A DNA stretch of 64,000 bases from an uncultured Opitutia bacterium (GCA_903855995.1 CAIOAN010000008.1:124001-188000), one strand, 5' to 3'; counted from the stretch's first letter, positions 42,517 to 52,093 are shown. Notes: generated from the sequence alone by a model not told the origin. Program-made: numbers and translations.

Positions 42517-44292
42517 TTAGATATTACCCTTGCGCATCTCTTCGATGAGATGATCGCTAGCGCGCCAAGCGAGTGCCATGATGGTGAGCGTGGGGTTCTT
42601 GTCGGCGTTGCTACAGAAGGCCGAACCGTCATTGAGGAGCAGGTTGGGCACATCCCAGCACTGGTTCCACTGATTGGTGACGGAGGTGCGTTTATCAGGA
42701 CCCATGATGCCGCCGCCGACTTCATGGATGATCGAACCCGGGGCCTCGATGGCGTCTTCCCGGTTCTTGCTCATCTTGCCCGGCTTGCCACCGATCGCTT
42801 CGATGATCATGTGGAAGGTCTGCTCCATGTGCTCGGCCTGCTTGAGTTCGTGGTCGGACCACTTCCAGTGGAAGCGCAGGACGGGGATGCCCCACTTGTC
42901 TTTGGCGGACGGATCCAGATCACAGAAAGAATCCTTATTCGGAATCATTTCGCCGCGACCGGAGAAGCCGATACCCGCGCCGTATTTCTGACGAACCTCT
43001 TCCTTATAGCTCTTGCCATAGCCGGGGCTGGCGCCGCCAGTACCGAGACCAGGCATGCGACGGCCGGTGCCGAATTCGATGTGATAACCGCGGGCGAAAC
43101 CAAGTTTGCTCGATTCCTTATAAAGCCACCAGGGGATGTAGACGTGCGTACCAGCCCCTTCTTCATTATGGACCGGCAGATTCTCGAACGCCGGGACGCT
43201 GCCACCGAGACGGCCCCCCACGGTATCCATAATATATTTGCCGACCAGGCCTGAGGAGTTGGCGACGCCATGCGGGAAGCGGGTGGATTTGGAGTTGAGC
43301 AGGATGCGGGCGGTCTCACCCGAGCTCGCGGCGAGAATCACTGCGCGACCCTTCACGGCACGTTCCTGTCCGGTGACCTTGTCGATATAGATGACACCAT
43401 TGGCCTTGCCGTCGGTGCCGACCGTCACTTCGCGCGCATGGGCGTTGCAGAGAATGTCGAGATTACCTGTCGCGAGCGCTGGCGGCAGATGCACGGTCGT
43501 CGACTGATAGTTGGCCTTGATGGCGCAACCACGGCCGCAATCAGTGGCCCAGAAGCAAGCCGCGCGGGCCTGCATGGCTTCGGCAAGGATGCGCTGAGCC
43601 TTGGCGTTGTTCGGGTGCAGGCGTTTCGGGAAATTGATGTGATCCTGGCGAGTGCTGAGCACCGCGCGATGGATCGGAATCACCGGCAGGCCGAACTTCG
43701 CGATGTGCTTCTTGACGTACAGTTCGCCGGCGCGGGCCTTGGGCGGAGGCAACAGCGTGCCATTCGGAGAATCAGGAGTATTCTCAAGGCCTTCATTGGA
43801 ACCATAGACGCCCACGAGCATCTCGACCTTATCGTAATAAGGAGCGACGTCCTCGTAGCCGATCGGCCAGTCAAAGCCCAGACCGTCGCGGGAATAAGGC
43901 TTGAAGTCGTAGGGACCGTTGCGGAGAGAGATGCGCCCCCAGTGATTGGTGCGGCCGCCCAGCATGCGTGGGCGCCACCACTTGAAGTGGGTCTTAGGGT
44001 CTTCGGAGGCCTGGGTGTATGGCTCGTTCGGCACCTCCCAGCCGCCGTCGACGGTCGCGTCCGCAAAACCGAAGGGCTTCTGCCGCGTCGACATGCCGCG
44101 GAGAGGCATCTGACTCGGAGTCTGGAACATGGGGGTCTCGGTGACGGGGTCGTAGTTGCGGCCAGCCTCGAGCATGAGCACCTTCACGCCGTTCATGGTG
44201 AGGGTGTAGGCGGACTGGCCGCCGCCGGCGCCGGAACCGACGACGATCACGTCGTAGGTCGGCTGAAGGTCTTTCTCGGTGATGATGGGCAT
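42517..44292 (-). CDS. GMC-family FAD oxidoreductase
   Basis: A 591-residue flavoprotein of the glucose-methanol-choline family. The N-terminus has the FAD-binding VIVVGSGAGGGQSAYTL (about residues 12-28), then GRTNHWGRISLR, CGRGCAIKANYQSTTVHL (a Cys-rich stretch seen in GMC enzymes paired with gluconate-3 subunits) and ILAASSGETARILLNS. The C-terminus has HEVGGGIMGPD and the NPTLTIMALAWRASD block with the catalytic His/Asn region. No signal peptide, which fits export as a hitch-hiker on the Tat-signalled subunit encoded 12 bases downstream. Relatives oxidise sugars at C2 or C3; glucoside 3-dehydrogenases have this two-subunit form. Confidence 0.93.
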   Translation of the reverse strand: MPIITEKDLQPTYDVIVVGSGAGGGQSAYTLTMNGVKVLMLEAGRNYDPVTETPMFQTPSQMPLRGMSTRQKPFGFADATVDGGWEVPNEPYTQASEDPKTHFKWWRPRMLGGRTNHWGRISLRNGPYDFKPYSRDGLGFDWPIGYEDVAPYYDKVEMLVGVYGSNEGLENTPDSPNGTLLPPPKARAGELYVKKHIAKFGLPVIPIHRAVLSTRQDHINFPKRLHPNNAKAQRILAEAMQARAACFWATDCGRGCAIKANYQSTTVHLPPALATGNLDILCNAHAREVTVGTDGKANGVIYIDKVTGQERAVKGRAVILAASSGETARILLNSKSTRFPHGVANSSGLVGKYIMDTVGGRLGGSVPAFENLPVHNEEGAGTHVYIPWWLYKESSKLGFARGYHIEFGTGRRMPGLGTGGASPGYGKSYKEEVRQKYGAGIGFSGRGEMIPNKDSFCDLDPSAKDKWGIPVLRFHWKWSDHELKQAEHMEQTFHMIIEAIGGKPGKMSKNREDAIEAPGSIIHEVGGGIMGPDKRTSVTNQWNQCWDVPNLLLNDGSAFCSNADKNPTLTIMALAWRASDHLIEEMRKGNI

Positions 44293-44305
44293 GGGTGTGC
44301 TAAAA

Positions 44306-46318
44306 TTAGCGAGCGGAGCTGAAGCGCCAGGCATCGTTGAAGAAACCGGCGGCCTCGACCTTGCCAGGATTCTGCGTGTCGGGCGCGGTGTTGAGATCCA
44401 CCACCGCCCAATCGGGCAGCTTGGCGATCTGACGGGCGTTATTCAAATAATCGTATTCGCGGTAGGTGAAGCCACTGTTGATCACGACGTAGCGGGTCGG
44501 GTTGAGTGGATTAGGATAGATGAGTACCGGAGCGTGATCGCCAGCAGCATAGGTCTTACCGTCGACGACGAGCTTCTCAGCCGTCCAGGTGATGGGCAGT
44601 TTGGCGACAATCTTCGCGAGCACGGCATTGCTCTGAGGGTCACCCCAGAGAATCAGGTTATTCTTGGCGATATCCTCGTCCTTAACGTCGGCATCCTTCT
44701 TCACCGGCGCGAGGCCGCGGAACTGCCGGCGCCATTCACCGGTGGCGTGATCCATCTCGGACTTAACCCAACCGCCGACCTTCGCGTTGAGCGGATGACC
44801 GGTCGGAGTCACGAAAAGGAAGGCGTCCATAAACGCGTCGTCAATCGGACCGGAGAGACCATGCTTCTTGGCGACCACGGATTCATCGAGCCCCTGAGAG
44901 AGGACCCACTTGCCGTTCTGGCGGGCAAACTGAGCGACCCAGGAGCGCTCGGAAGTGGCGCGCACGGCTTCCACATCCTGACCATCGATCTTGACCACGG
45001 TCTTCTCGCGCAGGGACTGCGGAGCGAAACCGGCGGGCATGTCGAGAGTCAAGGCGGTGATATTCTTGGTCTGGACGACGACCGTACGGTCATCGACGAC
45101 CTTGGCGTCGACGCGGGCTTGCTGCCAGTGGTTCTCCAGGCGATCGACCTGCACCCAGTGCATGCGATTGTAACGGAGGAAATAGGTCACGAAACTGACC
45201 TCCTTCGGCATGCGATTGCGGCCGGCGGAAGCGATAATGTTGAGGCGACGCTCGATTTCAGCCAGCGAATCCGGGTGCAGACGGTGGGCGGTTTTCGGCC
45301 CGATGATGTGCGTCAGCTCGATGTTCTCCTTGGCGAGATAACGTGCCATGATGTCCGCAGCCTGCTTCTGGCCGTCGATTTCACCGCTGTAGGCGATCGT
45401 CGGGGCGTTGGTGAAATTAGCGGCAACGTCGGTCGCGTTATACCAAGCCCACAGCGTCTTCTGCCAGGCCGGGATGCGGCTGACTTCTTCAGACTGGAAA
45501 ACTTTCAGGAACTCCGGGGTTTCGGAGAAACCGGCGCCAGGATTGATCGCACACCAGCGATCGGTGTAGTGGGCGCCGAACTGCCAGACCGCGGCTCCAC
45601 CCATGCTGAAGCCACGGATGAAGAGACGGTCATCGTCGATGTTGTAGCTCTTGCGGGCGTGGGCGTAGGCCTCCCAGAGGTCGACTTCGCCGGCGAATTT
45701 ATTGGCGCAGCAATAGCGACCGTAGAGATGGAGCACGAGGCGGTTCGTCGCCGGCAGCTGGCCGACGTTCTTGCGGCGGTCGCCGAGGAAGGAAAGTTCG
45801 GAAAGGGTTTCGCCGCGGCCGTGACACCAGAAGTCCAGGCGCATCAATGACCCCGAGTAGTTCTCTGGAATCACCATGCCATAAGGCTGCACCGAGCCAT
45901 CGATTTTTGACTTATAACCACGCACCACCAAGCCGGTCTGTTTCGTCCAAGGGGTCTCCCCTTTCAGGAAAGACTCCGCGCGACCCTTGCCTTCAGCGAT
46001 CAGGTCATGGGCGGTCTTGAATTCACCCTTGTTGAAATATTCATTGTAGCGACCGGCCCAATCGACCGCCTTGTGGAAGATCTCGATGTCGGCCAAGAAC
46101 TCCTCGAGGCGTGGGTTCTTCGCCTGTGCCTTCGCCGCAGCATCAATGGCGACACGGAGTTCGGTCAGCTCCTTGGCCAGGGAAACCTTATCGACCTCCG
46201 GCAGGGCCACCGCCTTGTCGGTCGGCGGGATTGGCCGGACAGCCGCAGGGATGTTATCTTTCGGGCCGTCGGCCAGTGCGGTCGCGGCAAAAAGAGAAAG
46301 AAGCAGGAGGGAGCGCAT
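44306..46318 (-). CDS. Exported alpha/beta hydrolase (prolyl-oligopeptidase-like)
   Basis: A 670-residue protein with a signal peptide (MRSLLLLSLFAATALA). An N-terminal helical region (about 30-130) leads into an alpha/beta-hydrolase domain with the nucleophile elbow RGFSMGGAAVWQFG (Ser about 265), a Gly/Arg oxyanion segment WCHGRGETLSEL and a late His in GPKTAHRLHPDS. The C-terminal half (about 390-670) is beta-rich without a family I can name. It is probably an esterase or peptidase on extracellular substrates. It is the first gene of the minus-strand run that continues with GMC 13 bases later, so it likely belongs to the same operon. Confidence 0.86.
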   Translation of the reverse strand: MRSLLLLSLFAATALADGPKDNIPAAVRPIPPTDKAVALPEVDKVSLAKELTELRVAIDAAAKAQAKNPRLEEFLADIEIFHKAVDWAGRYNEYFNKGEFKTAHDLIAEGKGRAESFLKGETPWTKQTGLVVRGYKSKIDGSVQPYGMVIPENYSGSLMRLDFWCHGRGETLSELSFLGDRRKNVGQLPATNRLVLHLYGRYCCANKFAGEVDLWEAYAHARKSYNIDDDRLFIRGFSMGGAAVWQFGAHYTDRWCAINPGAGFSETPEFLKVFQSEEVSRIPAWQKTLWAWYNATDVAANFTNAPTIAYSGEIDGQKQAADIMARYLAKENIELTHIIGPKTAHRLHPDSLAEIERRLNIIASAGRNRMPKEVSFVTYFLRYNRMHWVQVDRLENHWQQARVDAKVVDDRTVVVQTKNITALTLDMPAGFAPQSLREKTVVKIDGQDVEAVRATSERSWVAQFARQNGKWVLSQGLDESVVAKKHGLSGPIDDAFMDAFLFVTPTGHPLNAKVGGWVKSEMDHATGEWRRQFRGLAPVKKDADVKDEDIAKNNLILWGDPQSNAVLAKIVAKLPITWTAEKLVVDGKTYAAGDHAPVLIYPNPLNPTRYVVINSGFTYREYDYLNNARQIAKLPDWAVVDLNTAPDTQNPGKVEAAGFFNDAWRFSSAR

Positions 46319-46489
46319 GTCGGGAGTTAAAGCGAAGAAGCCTACGGGCAGGCCGTTTGGGGTACCCACAGGTCTAGACTACGACCCAGCCGACCGACAA
46401 GTGTTCCTTCTATCAAGATAACGACACGAATGGGCCCGGGCGGCCATTTTCCTCGCCTCCGCCCTTCCCCTTCCTCACATCTCCGGGCA

Positions 46490-48301
46490 ATGGCCCTACT
46501 CAGTCTCCTCGACGTCTATGTCAGCTTCGGCGGCCCTCCCGTGCTGGACCACCTGAATCTCCAGATCGAGGAAGGTGAACGCGTCTGTCTGCTCGGCCGT
46601 AATGGCGCCGGCAAGACCACCCTCATGCGCATCGCCGCGGGCGAGTCCGCCCCCGATACGGGTTCCGTCACGATCCCTGATGGCGTCTGCATCGCCCGCC
46701 TGACCCAGGAGATCCCCGAGAGCCTGCCCGGCAACGTCCGGGATATCGTGACCTCAGGCCTCCGCGCCGATGACCATTCTGAAGATTGGGAAAAAGACCT
46801 CCGGGTCGACGACCTGATCGCCCGCCTCGGCCTACCCGAGGACCGTGAGTTTAACGACCTCTCTGGCGGCCTCAAACGGCGCTGCCTCCTCGCCAAGGCC
46901 TTGGCCGCGAAGCCAGGCCTGCTGTTGCTCGACGAGCCGACCAATCACATGGACCTCGATTCGATCCTGTGGATGGAAGAGTTCCTCCTTGAACAGAAAA
47001 TCCCGCTGCTCTTCGTCACGCACGACCGCGCCTTCCTGCGCCGCATGGCTAACCGCATCATCGAGCTCGATCGCGGCAAGCTCGCGAGCTGGTCCTGCGA
47101 CTACGACACCTATCTTGTCCGTAAAGAAGAACTCTTCGTCGCCGAAGAACGCCAGCGCGCCGCGTTCGATAAGAAGCTCGGACAGGAAGAAGCCTGGTCC
47201 CGCCGCAGCCCGGGCGCTCGTCGCACGAAGTCCAACGCCCGCATGGAAGCCCTCGTGAAGATGCGCGCCCAACGCGGTGCGTTGCGCTCCATCGCCGGTT
47301 CCGCAAAAATGGAAATCAGCGAAGCCGAACGCTCCGGTGTCCGTGTGGTCGAAGCCGAGAACATCGCCTTCGCCTACCCAGGAGGCACGCCCCTCATCCG
47401 GGACTTTAGCCTCGTCCTTAACCGTGGCGATAAGGTTGGCCTCATTGGCCCTAATGGCGCCGGCAAGACCACGCTGGTCAAGATGCTCCTCGGCCAGCTG
47501 GCCCCGACCTCCGGCGTCCTAAAGTTCGGCACGAAGATGGAAGTGATCTACTTCGACCAGATGCGCGAACAAATCGACGACGACAAGACGGTCGCCGAGA
47601 ACCTCGCTGGAGACAGCGATACGGTCACGGTCCAGGGTCGCTCGCGCCACGTCATCAGCTACCTGCAGGATTTCCTCTTCGACCCCTCTCGCGCCCGCTC
47701 CAAGGCCAAGGTGCTCTCGGGCGGTGAACGTAACCGCCTGCTCCTCGCCCGTCTCTTCACCAAGCCGGCCAACGTGCTGGTGCTCGACGAACCGACCAAT
47801 GACCTCGACGCCGAGACCCTCGACGTCCTTGAGGACATCCTCGTGGATTACGCCGGCACGCTGATCATGGTCTCCCACGATCGCGCCTTCCTCGACAACG
47901 TCGTCACCAGCACGCTTGTCTTCGAAGGCGACGGCGTCGTCACCGAACACGCCGGCGGCTACACCGATTGGCGCAATGAGCTTGCCCGTATCGCCGTGGC
48001 CAAGCGCACCGCCACCGTCGGGACCGGCACTAAGCCCGTCACAGCGAAGTCGACCGCCGCCGCGCAGCCTGGCGCCAAGCTCAACAACAAGGAGCGCAAG
48101 GAACTCGAGACCCTCCCCAGCAAGATCGAGCAGCTCGAAGCCGAACAGGCTCAGTTCACCGTGCAGCTGGGCGACCCTGAGATTTATAAAGATGGTGGCA
48201 CGAAGGCAGCGGCGCTCCAGAAGCGCCTCCATGCCGCCGAAGTTGAGCATGCCGAAGCCCTGGCACGCTGGATGGACCTCGACGCCCGCAAGGACGCCTA
48301 A
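46490..48301 (+). CDS. ABC-F family ATPase (Uup-like)
   Basis: A 603-residue cytosolic protein with two ABC ATPase domains and no membrane segment. Domain 1: Walker A GRNGAGKTTL (about 37-46), signature LSGGLKRRCLLAKAL, Walker B LLLDEPTNHMD. Domain 2: GPNGAGKTTLVKML (about 340), LSGGERNRLLLARLF, VLVLDEPTNDLDAETL. A linker of ABC-F type (about 240-300) and a C-terminal Glu/Lys-rich tail (about 535-603) that looks coiled-coil match Uup. ABC-F proteins act on ribosomes or on DNA-repair intermediates. I chose the ATG at 46490; a start at 46430 adds 20 residues before the domain. It is divergent from the alpha/beta hydrolase gene. Confidence 0.93.
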   Translation: MALLSLLDVYVSFGGPPVLDHLNLQIEEGERVCLLGRNGAGKTTLMRIAAGESAPDTGSVTIPDGVCIARLTQEIPESLPGNVRDIVTSGLRADDHSEDWEKDLRVDDLIARLGLPEDREFNDLSGGLKRRCLLAKALAAKPGLLLLDEPTNHMDLDSILWMEEFLLEQKIPLLFVTHDRAFLRRMANRIIELDRGKLASWSCDYDTYLVRKEELFVAEERQRAAFDKKLGQEEAWSRRSPGARRTKSNARMEALVKMRAQRGALRSIAGSAKMEISEAERSGVRVVEAENIAFAYPGGTPLIRDFSLVLNRGDKVGLIGPNGAGKTTLVKMLLGQLAPTSGVLKFGTKMEVIYFDQMREQIDDDKTVAENLAGDSDTVTVQGRSRHVISYLQDFLFDPSRARSKAKVLSGGERNRLLLARLFTKPANVLVLDEPTNDLDAETLDVLEDILVDYAGTLIMVSHDRAFLDNVVTSTLVFEGDGVVTEHAGGYTDWRNELARIAVAKRTATVGTGTKPVTAKSTAAAQPGAKLNNKERKELETLPSKIEQLEAEQAQFTVQLGDPEIYKDGGTKAAALQKRLHAAEVEHAEALARWMDLDARKDA

Positions 48302-48410
48302 GGCCAAGGTCGCGGCGGTGAGGGCGGAGAAGTGATTTACGCCGTTTTTAAGATAAAGACTGTCGTTATCGGAAGTTGCCTGTCCGGGCGGGCTCGCCAT
48401 TATCATCAAT

Positions 48411-48434
48411 ATTAGCCAGCAAACATTGGTTAAT
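48411..48434. promoter_or_regulatory. Possible operator: inverted repeat upstream of the XylR-type regulator
   Basis: ATTAGCCA (48411-48418) and TGGTTAAT (48427-48434) are inverted copies with one mismatch, separated by eight bases. The site is 94 bases before the regulator's ATG in an AT-rich stretch of an otherwise GC-rich intergenic region, compatible with autoregulation. Support is only positional. Confidence 0.3.
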
Positions 48435-48527
48435 AAGACTAATAAAGCCTTGCAAAACCACCCGTTCAGACTGGCCCGTGATTGTGCCGATTTATACGGC
48501 AACGGCTAAGCTTCACCGCGGATCATC

Positions 48528-49679
48528 ATGAAACGCCCACGCAACGTGCTGCTCGCCCTCGGATGGTATGATCACCGCCTGCTGCAGGGCATCGCAACGT
48601 ACGCTTCTGAGCACCGCTGGCACCTGGCCTCTCACAGCATCATCCACGAGAAGGTGATTCCGTGGGGCTGGGAGGGCGACGGCATCCTCGCATGGCTTGG
48701 CGCCGGCGACGACCTGGCGGACTTCGTGCTCAAGGCGAAGAAGCCCACGGTCGACTTCTCGCTGCGCCGCCGGGCCACGCCTTTCGCCCACGTCGTCCAG
48801 GATCACGTGAAAACCGGCGAGATGGTCGCCGATCATTTCATTGAGCGCGGCATGACTCGCTTCTGCTTCTTCAGCGACACCGAGAACTGGTCGCAGGTCG
48901 AACGAGGCGAAGCCTTCAAAGCCGCCTTGAAGCGCCGAGGACTAGAGTGCGAACACCTGCGGTGGGATCGCGCCGATAAACGTGAGGCTGCGACGGAACA
49001 ATGGTCCCGCCGACGAACCTGGTTGATGACCCGCCTCCGCGAGGCCCCCAAGCCACTGGCGGTCTTCGCCGCCAACGGTACCCTGGCCGTCGAGGTCCGC
49101 GAACTGTGCGAAGAAGCCGGCCTGCACGTCCCCACCCAAGTGGCGATCGTCGGTATCGACGACTACCTCCTTTCAGTCGGAGCAATCAAGAAATACGTCT
49201 CCGGTGTCGATACGAACCTCGAAGAACAAGGCTATCGCGGTGCCGAACTGCTCGACCGGCTGATGCGCGGCGAGAAAGCCCCGACCGAACCCGTGCGCAT
49301 CCAGCCGGCAGCCGTCATCACCCGCATGAGTAGCGATGTGCTTGCCACTGGTCATGATGGCGTCATTCGGGCTCTGCATCACATTACTGATCACTTTGCC
49401 GGCCCGCTGGGCGTCAAGGAACTCGCCGCCGTGGCGCACATGTCCGAACGCGGCCTGCGCCAAGCCTTCGTGAAACACATCGGCTGCACCCCGGGTGACC
49501 GCCTGCGCACCGTACGCATCGATTCCGCCAAGCGGTTGCTGGCCGGTTCGTCGGAAAAAATCGAATCGGTCTCCCATCGCTGCGGCTACCCGAATCTCAA
49601 TTCATTCTTCGCCGCCTTCCGACGCACCGAAAACATGACCCCGGCCGAATACCGCCGGATCATGCGCTTCCGCAGCTGA
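48528..49679 (+). CDS. XylR-type transcriptional regulator (periplasmic-binding-like sensor plus AraC HTH)
   Basis: A 383-residue regulator. The N-terminal two thirds (about 5-275) have the LacI/RbsB sugar-sensing fold: VLLALGWYDHRLLQGIATYA, HFIERGMTRFCFFS, ALFVFAANGTLAVEVREL-like stretch (AVFAANGTLAVEV) and VAIVGIDDYLLSVGA. The last 100 residues are an AraC double helix-turn-helix: GVKELAAVAHMSERGLRQAF and VSHRCGYPNLNSFFAAFRR, ending with TPAEYRR. This architecture is that of E. coli XylR, which senses a pentose. No xylose genes are near, so the ligand is open. Adjacent genes are ABC-F upstream and, convergent, a DUF6797 protein. Confidence 0.92.
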   Translation: MKRPRNVLLALGWYDHRLLQGIATYASEHRWHLASHSIIHEKVIPWGWEGDGILAWLGAGDDLADFVLKAKKPTVDFSLRRRATPFAHVVQDHVKTGEMVADHFIERGMTRFCFFSDTENWSQVERGEAFKAALKRRGLECEHLRWDRADKREAATEQWSRRRTWLMTRLREAPKPLAVFAANGTLAVEVRELCEEAGLHVPTQVAIVGIDDYLLSVGAIKKYVSGVDTNLEEQGYRGAELLDRLMRGEKAPTEPVRIQPAAVITRMSSDVLATGHDGVIRALHHITDHFAGPLGVKELAAVAHMSERGLRQAFVKHIGCTPGDRLRTVRIDSAKRLLAGSSEKIESVSHRCGYPNLNSFFAAFRRTENMTPAEYRRIMRFRS

Positions 49680-49688
49680 GCCGCGAAA

Positions 49689-51950
49689 TCACTCGGGCAG
49701 GACGTGGATGGTGTTCACGATCTGGCCGCGCAGTTCGGCCCCGTCGGCCGACTTAAGCTCATACTTAATGAGCATCTGCATGGCGGGGCGGAGATCAGGA
49801 ATTTCGAGAAAAACAGACCGGCCGTCGGCCGAGACATCCACGGATTTGACGGCTAACGGGTCGTGCTTGCGCTCCGACATCTGCTCCTTGCTGAACTCAG
49901 GCTTGCCGTCCTTCCCGACGTCCGCCGCCGAAACCTTCTTCACGAGCGTCGAAATATCAGGCGAGCCATAAGCCGATGACCAGACGTAGTTCCAGACTTC
50001 GACATTCCAATTGGCGGCGTCGTGGGCAAGCTTGGCGTCCAACGCAGAAGCAAACTCGATGCGTAAGCCTTTCGCGCTGGCCTGGAGATTCATGGGCATG
50101 CGGACGGCTTCACCCGTATAACGCACGCGCTGAAAGCAGCCGTTCTGGGTGGCTGTGGTCTGCCAGCCACGAAGACCGGTGACGTAGAGCTGTCCGTCCT
50201 TGGGATTAAAACGGGCACGCATGGCGCCACTGCCGAAATCGACATTGAAGCGCGCCACCCCGCCCTGCATCTGGGGCTGACCGTTCAAAGTCACTTCCTG
50301 CGGAAGCACACCGAACAACGAACAGGTGCCGTAACTGAGATGGAGCAGACGATTCTTCCATGGACCGAACTTATCGGAGGTCACCCAGACCTGGCCGCCA
50401 CTGGAGTTGTCGACATCCTTGGGGAACCAGCACAGGGGCCGATCATAGTCGGTCGGCTCAGCTGCCCGATGCGCAAGCGGTGGCACGCCGTAGAAGCCAC
50501 CCTGCTTGATCCAGTTAAGGCGGCAGACGGGCGTCCAGGTGCCCTCGTTATCACCGGTGGTGACCTGACCTGTCGGGCTGATGCCGATGCCGTTGGGTGC
50601 GCGGAAGCCCGTGGCGATGACTTCAAACTTTTTGCCGTCGGGCGAGACCTTGAAGAGTGCGCCATGATGCTCGCAAATTTCGTCAAAACCGCGGCCACCC
50701 TTGCGGACCGGCCCGGCCTTGATGAAGTAAAAATTACCGGCGGGGTCCGTCTGCAGATCAAAGACGAACTCATGAAAACTCTTCGTGACCATCACGTCGA
50801 AATTGAACGCCTCATACGTATCGCACTCGCCGTCCCCGTCGGCGTCGCGCAACTTCCAAATACCATCCCGGCAAGTGACGTAGATCTCACCCTTCACGAC
50901 CTTAAGGCCGAGCGGATGATAAAGGCCGCTGGCAAAACGGCGCCAGGTCACACGCTCGAGCTTATCATCGATACCCGAGGCGATGAAGACGTCGCCGTGG
51001 AACGTGCAAATCACTGCGCGCCCGTCGGGCAGGAAATCAAAGGCCGACGTGAACATCGGCGCCTTCCAGGGATTGGACTCGGGGAGCTTGATCTTATCGG
51101 TCACGTAGGGCTCGTTTGACTTAGTCGAAAGCTCGCCTGCGGTCTCCACGGTCTCGACCCAGATGCGCTTCGCGACCTTGAGCAGCCTGGAGGGAAGTTC
51201 CGTATCCAGCGACGAGGGCAGCGGCACGCCGACGGGAAGATAGGCGATACGGAGCGTGGTTGTGGTTTCGGCCGCCGCGACACGGGCAACGGCATGCCCG
51301 TCGAGCTGATCGACCTTGCTCGCACCGATCGTGACGATGCGGGCGGCATCGGCAGACTTTCCGAGCATCACCGTCATGCCCTTCGGGGAAGGTGCGACCT
51401 CAAGCGTACGGACGACGAACTGGACCTCATTGGCCGTGACGACTTCCGCGGTCTCATCGACCCGGATGCCGCCGACTTCCCACTGCACGACGACTTGGCG
51501 GCCGGCGTTATGAAAACCCTTGAAGCGCGCCTTACTGGCCGGGAACGGTCCAAAACCTTTACGAGGTGAAAGCGCCGATGCGGACGCATCGGATTCAAAG
51601 CCAGCAAAATCACCCGTGACAAAAATCGTCTCACCTAAGGCGGTCGGATAATCGCCGCGGGACATCAGATTCATCTCCGACGTGAAGCGGCCGAACCACG
51701 CACCAATCGGGCGGCAAAGGTCGAGGTCATAGGCGATACCCTTCTTGCCATCATCGCCCAGCCGGATCGCCAACCCTTTCAGCCCGGTAGAATCAATCGT
51801 GCCATCCTTCTGCTTGCCGACACCGACCGTCCCCAGGATCCACGGCCCGGGAGCCTCAGCTACGACCGCCGGCGGCTTCTTAACGGTCTTCTTGGTCTGA
51901 CCAAAAAGCAGGCCAACCGATAAAAACAAGGCGACGAGGGGTGTACGCAT
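49689..51950 (-). CDS. DUF6797-type exported beta-propeller protein
   Basis: A 753-residue protein with a signal peptide (MRTPLVALFLSVGLLFG). The N-terminal region (about 40-250) resembles DUF6797 (GLKGLAIRLGDDGKKGIAYDLD in part, RGDYPTALGETIFVTGDF). A six-bladed propeller of the PVC dehydrogenase/sorbosone-dehydrogenase kind follows (about 270-610, with FLPDGRAVICTFHGDVF, FRAPNGIGISPTGQVTTGDNEG in part, and LLHLSYGTCSLFGVLP). The C-terminal 120 residues are beta-rich. There is no CxxCH, unlike the neighbouring propeller proteins. The start at 51950 is CCCC-preceded; two in-frame starts upstream would precede the signal peptide. Confidence 0.86.
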   Translation of the reverse strand: MRTPLVALFLSVGLLFGQTKKTVKKPPAVVAEAPGPWILGTVGVGKQKDGTIDSTGLKGLAIRLGDDGKKGIAYDLDLCRPIGAWFGRFTSEMNLMSRGDYPTALGETIFVTGDFAGFESDASASALSPRKGFGPFPASKARFKGFHNAGRQVVVQWEVGGIRVDETAEVVTANEVQFVVRTLEVAPSPKGMTVMLGKSADAARIVTIGASKVDQLDGHAVARVAAAETTTTLRIAYLPVGVPLPSSLDTELPSRLLKVAKRIWVETVETAGELSTKSNEPYVTDKIKLPESNPWKAPMFTSAFDFLPDGRAVICTFHGDVFIASGIDDKLERVTWRRFASGLYHPLGLKVVKGEIYVTCRDGIWKLRDADGDGECDTYEAFNFDVMVTKSFHEFVFDLQTDPAGNFYFIKAGPVRKGGRGFDEICEHHGALFKVSPDGKKFEVIATGFRAPNGIGISPTGQVTTGDNEGTWTPVCRLNWIKQGGFYGVPPLAHRAAEPTDYDRPLCWFPKDVDNSSGGQVWVTSDKFGPWKNRLLHLSYGTCSLFGVLPQEVTLNGQPQMQGGVARFNVDFGSGAMRARFNPKDGQLYVTGLRGWQTTATQNGCFQRVRYTGEAVRMPMNLQASAKGLRIEFASALDAKLAHDAANWNVEVWNYVWSSAYGSPDISTLVKKVSAADVGKDGKPEFSKEQMSERKHDPLAVKSVDVSADGRSVFLEIPDLRPAMQMLIKYELKSADGAELRGQIVNTIHVLPE

Positions 51951-52000
51951 GGGGATGGCCTGATTCATAGGGACAAGCACAGGGTCAGGGACAGAACAAA

Positions 52001-52056
52001 GTATGGGGTTGGACCGCTTCCGACTGATATCGCACGGAAGCGGCCTGACCCCATAC
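52001..52056. repeat. Large imperfect palindrome (22-base arms)
   Basis: Arms 52001-52022 and 52035-52056 match as inverted copies at 19 of 22 positions around a 12-base loop (starts GTATGGGGT, ends ACCCCATAC). It lies upstream of the DUF6797 gene and downstream of the NPCBM/propeller gene, both on the minus strand. It has no T-run, so it is more like a REP/MITE-type element than a simple terminator. Confidence 0.65.
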
Positions 52057-52057
52057 C

Positions 52058-52093
52058 AACAAGGGCCGGAGTCCGCAGACCCCGACCCTTGTT
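52058..52093. repeat. Second hairpin directly beside the palindrome
   Basis: Arms 52058-52073 and 52078-52093 pair at 14 of 16 positions (AACAAGGG at one end, CCCTTGTT at the other) around the tetraloop CGCA. It is one base from the preceding palindrome, giving two strong stem-loops in tandem. The outer CCCTTGTT string recurs at 52127-52134. Confidence 0.6.

Noticed and set aside
44279-45850. Plus-strand open frame of 523 codons
   Set aside because: Antisense to the alpha/beta hydrolase gene, which has a signal peptide and a serine nucleophile motif.
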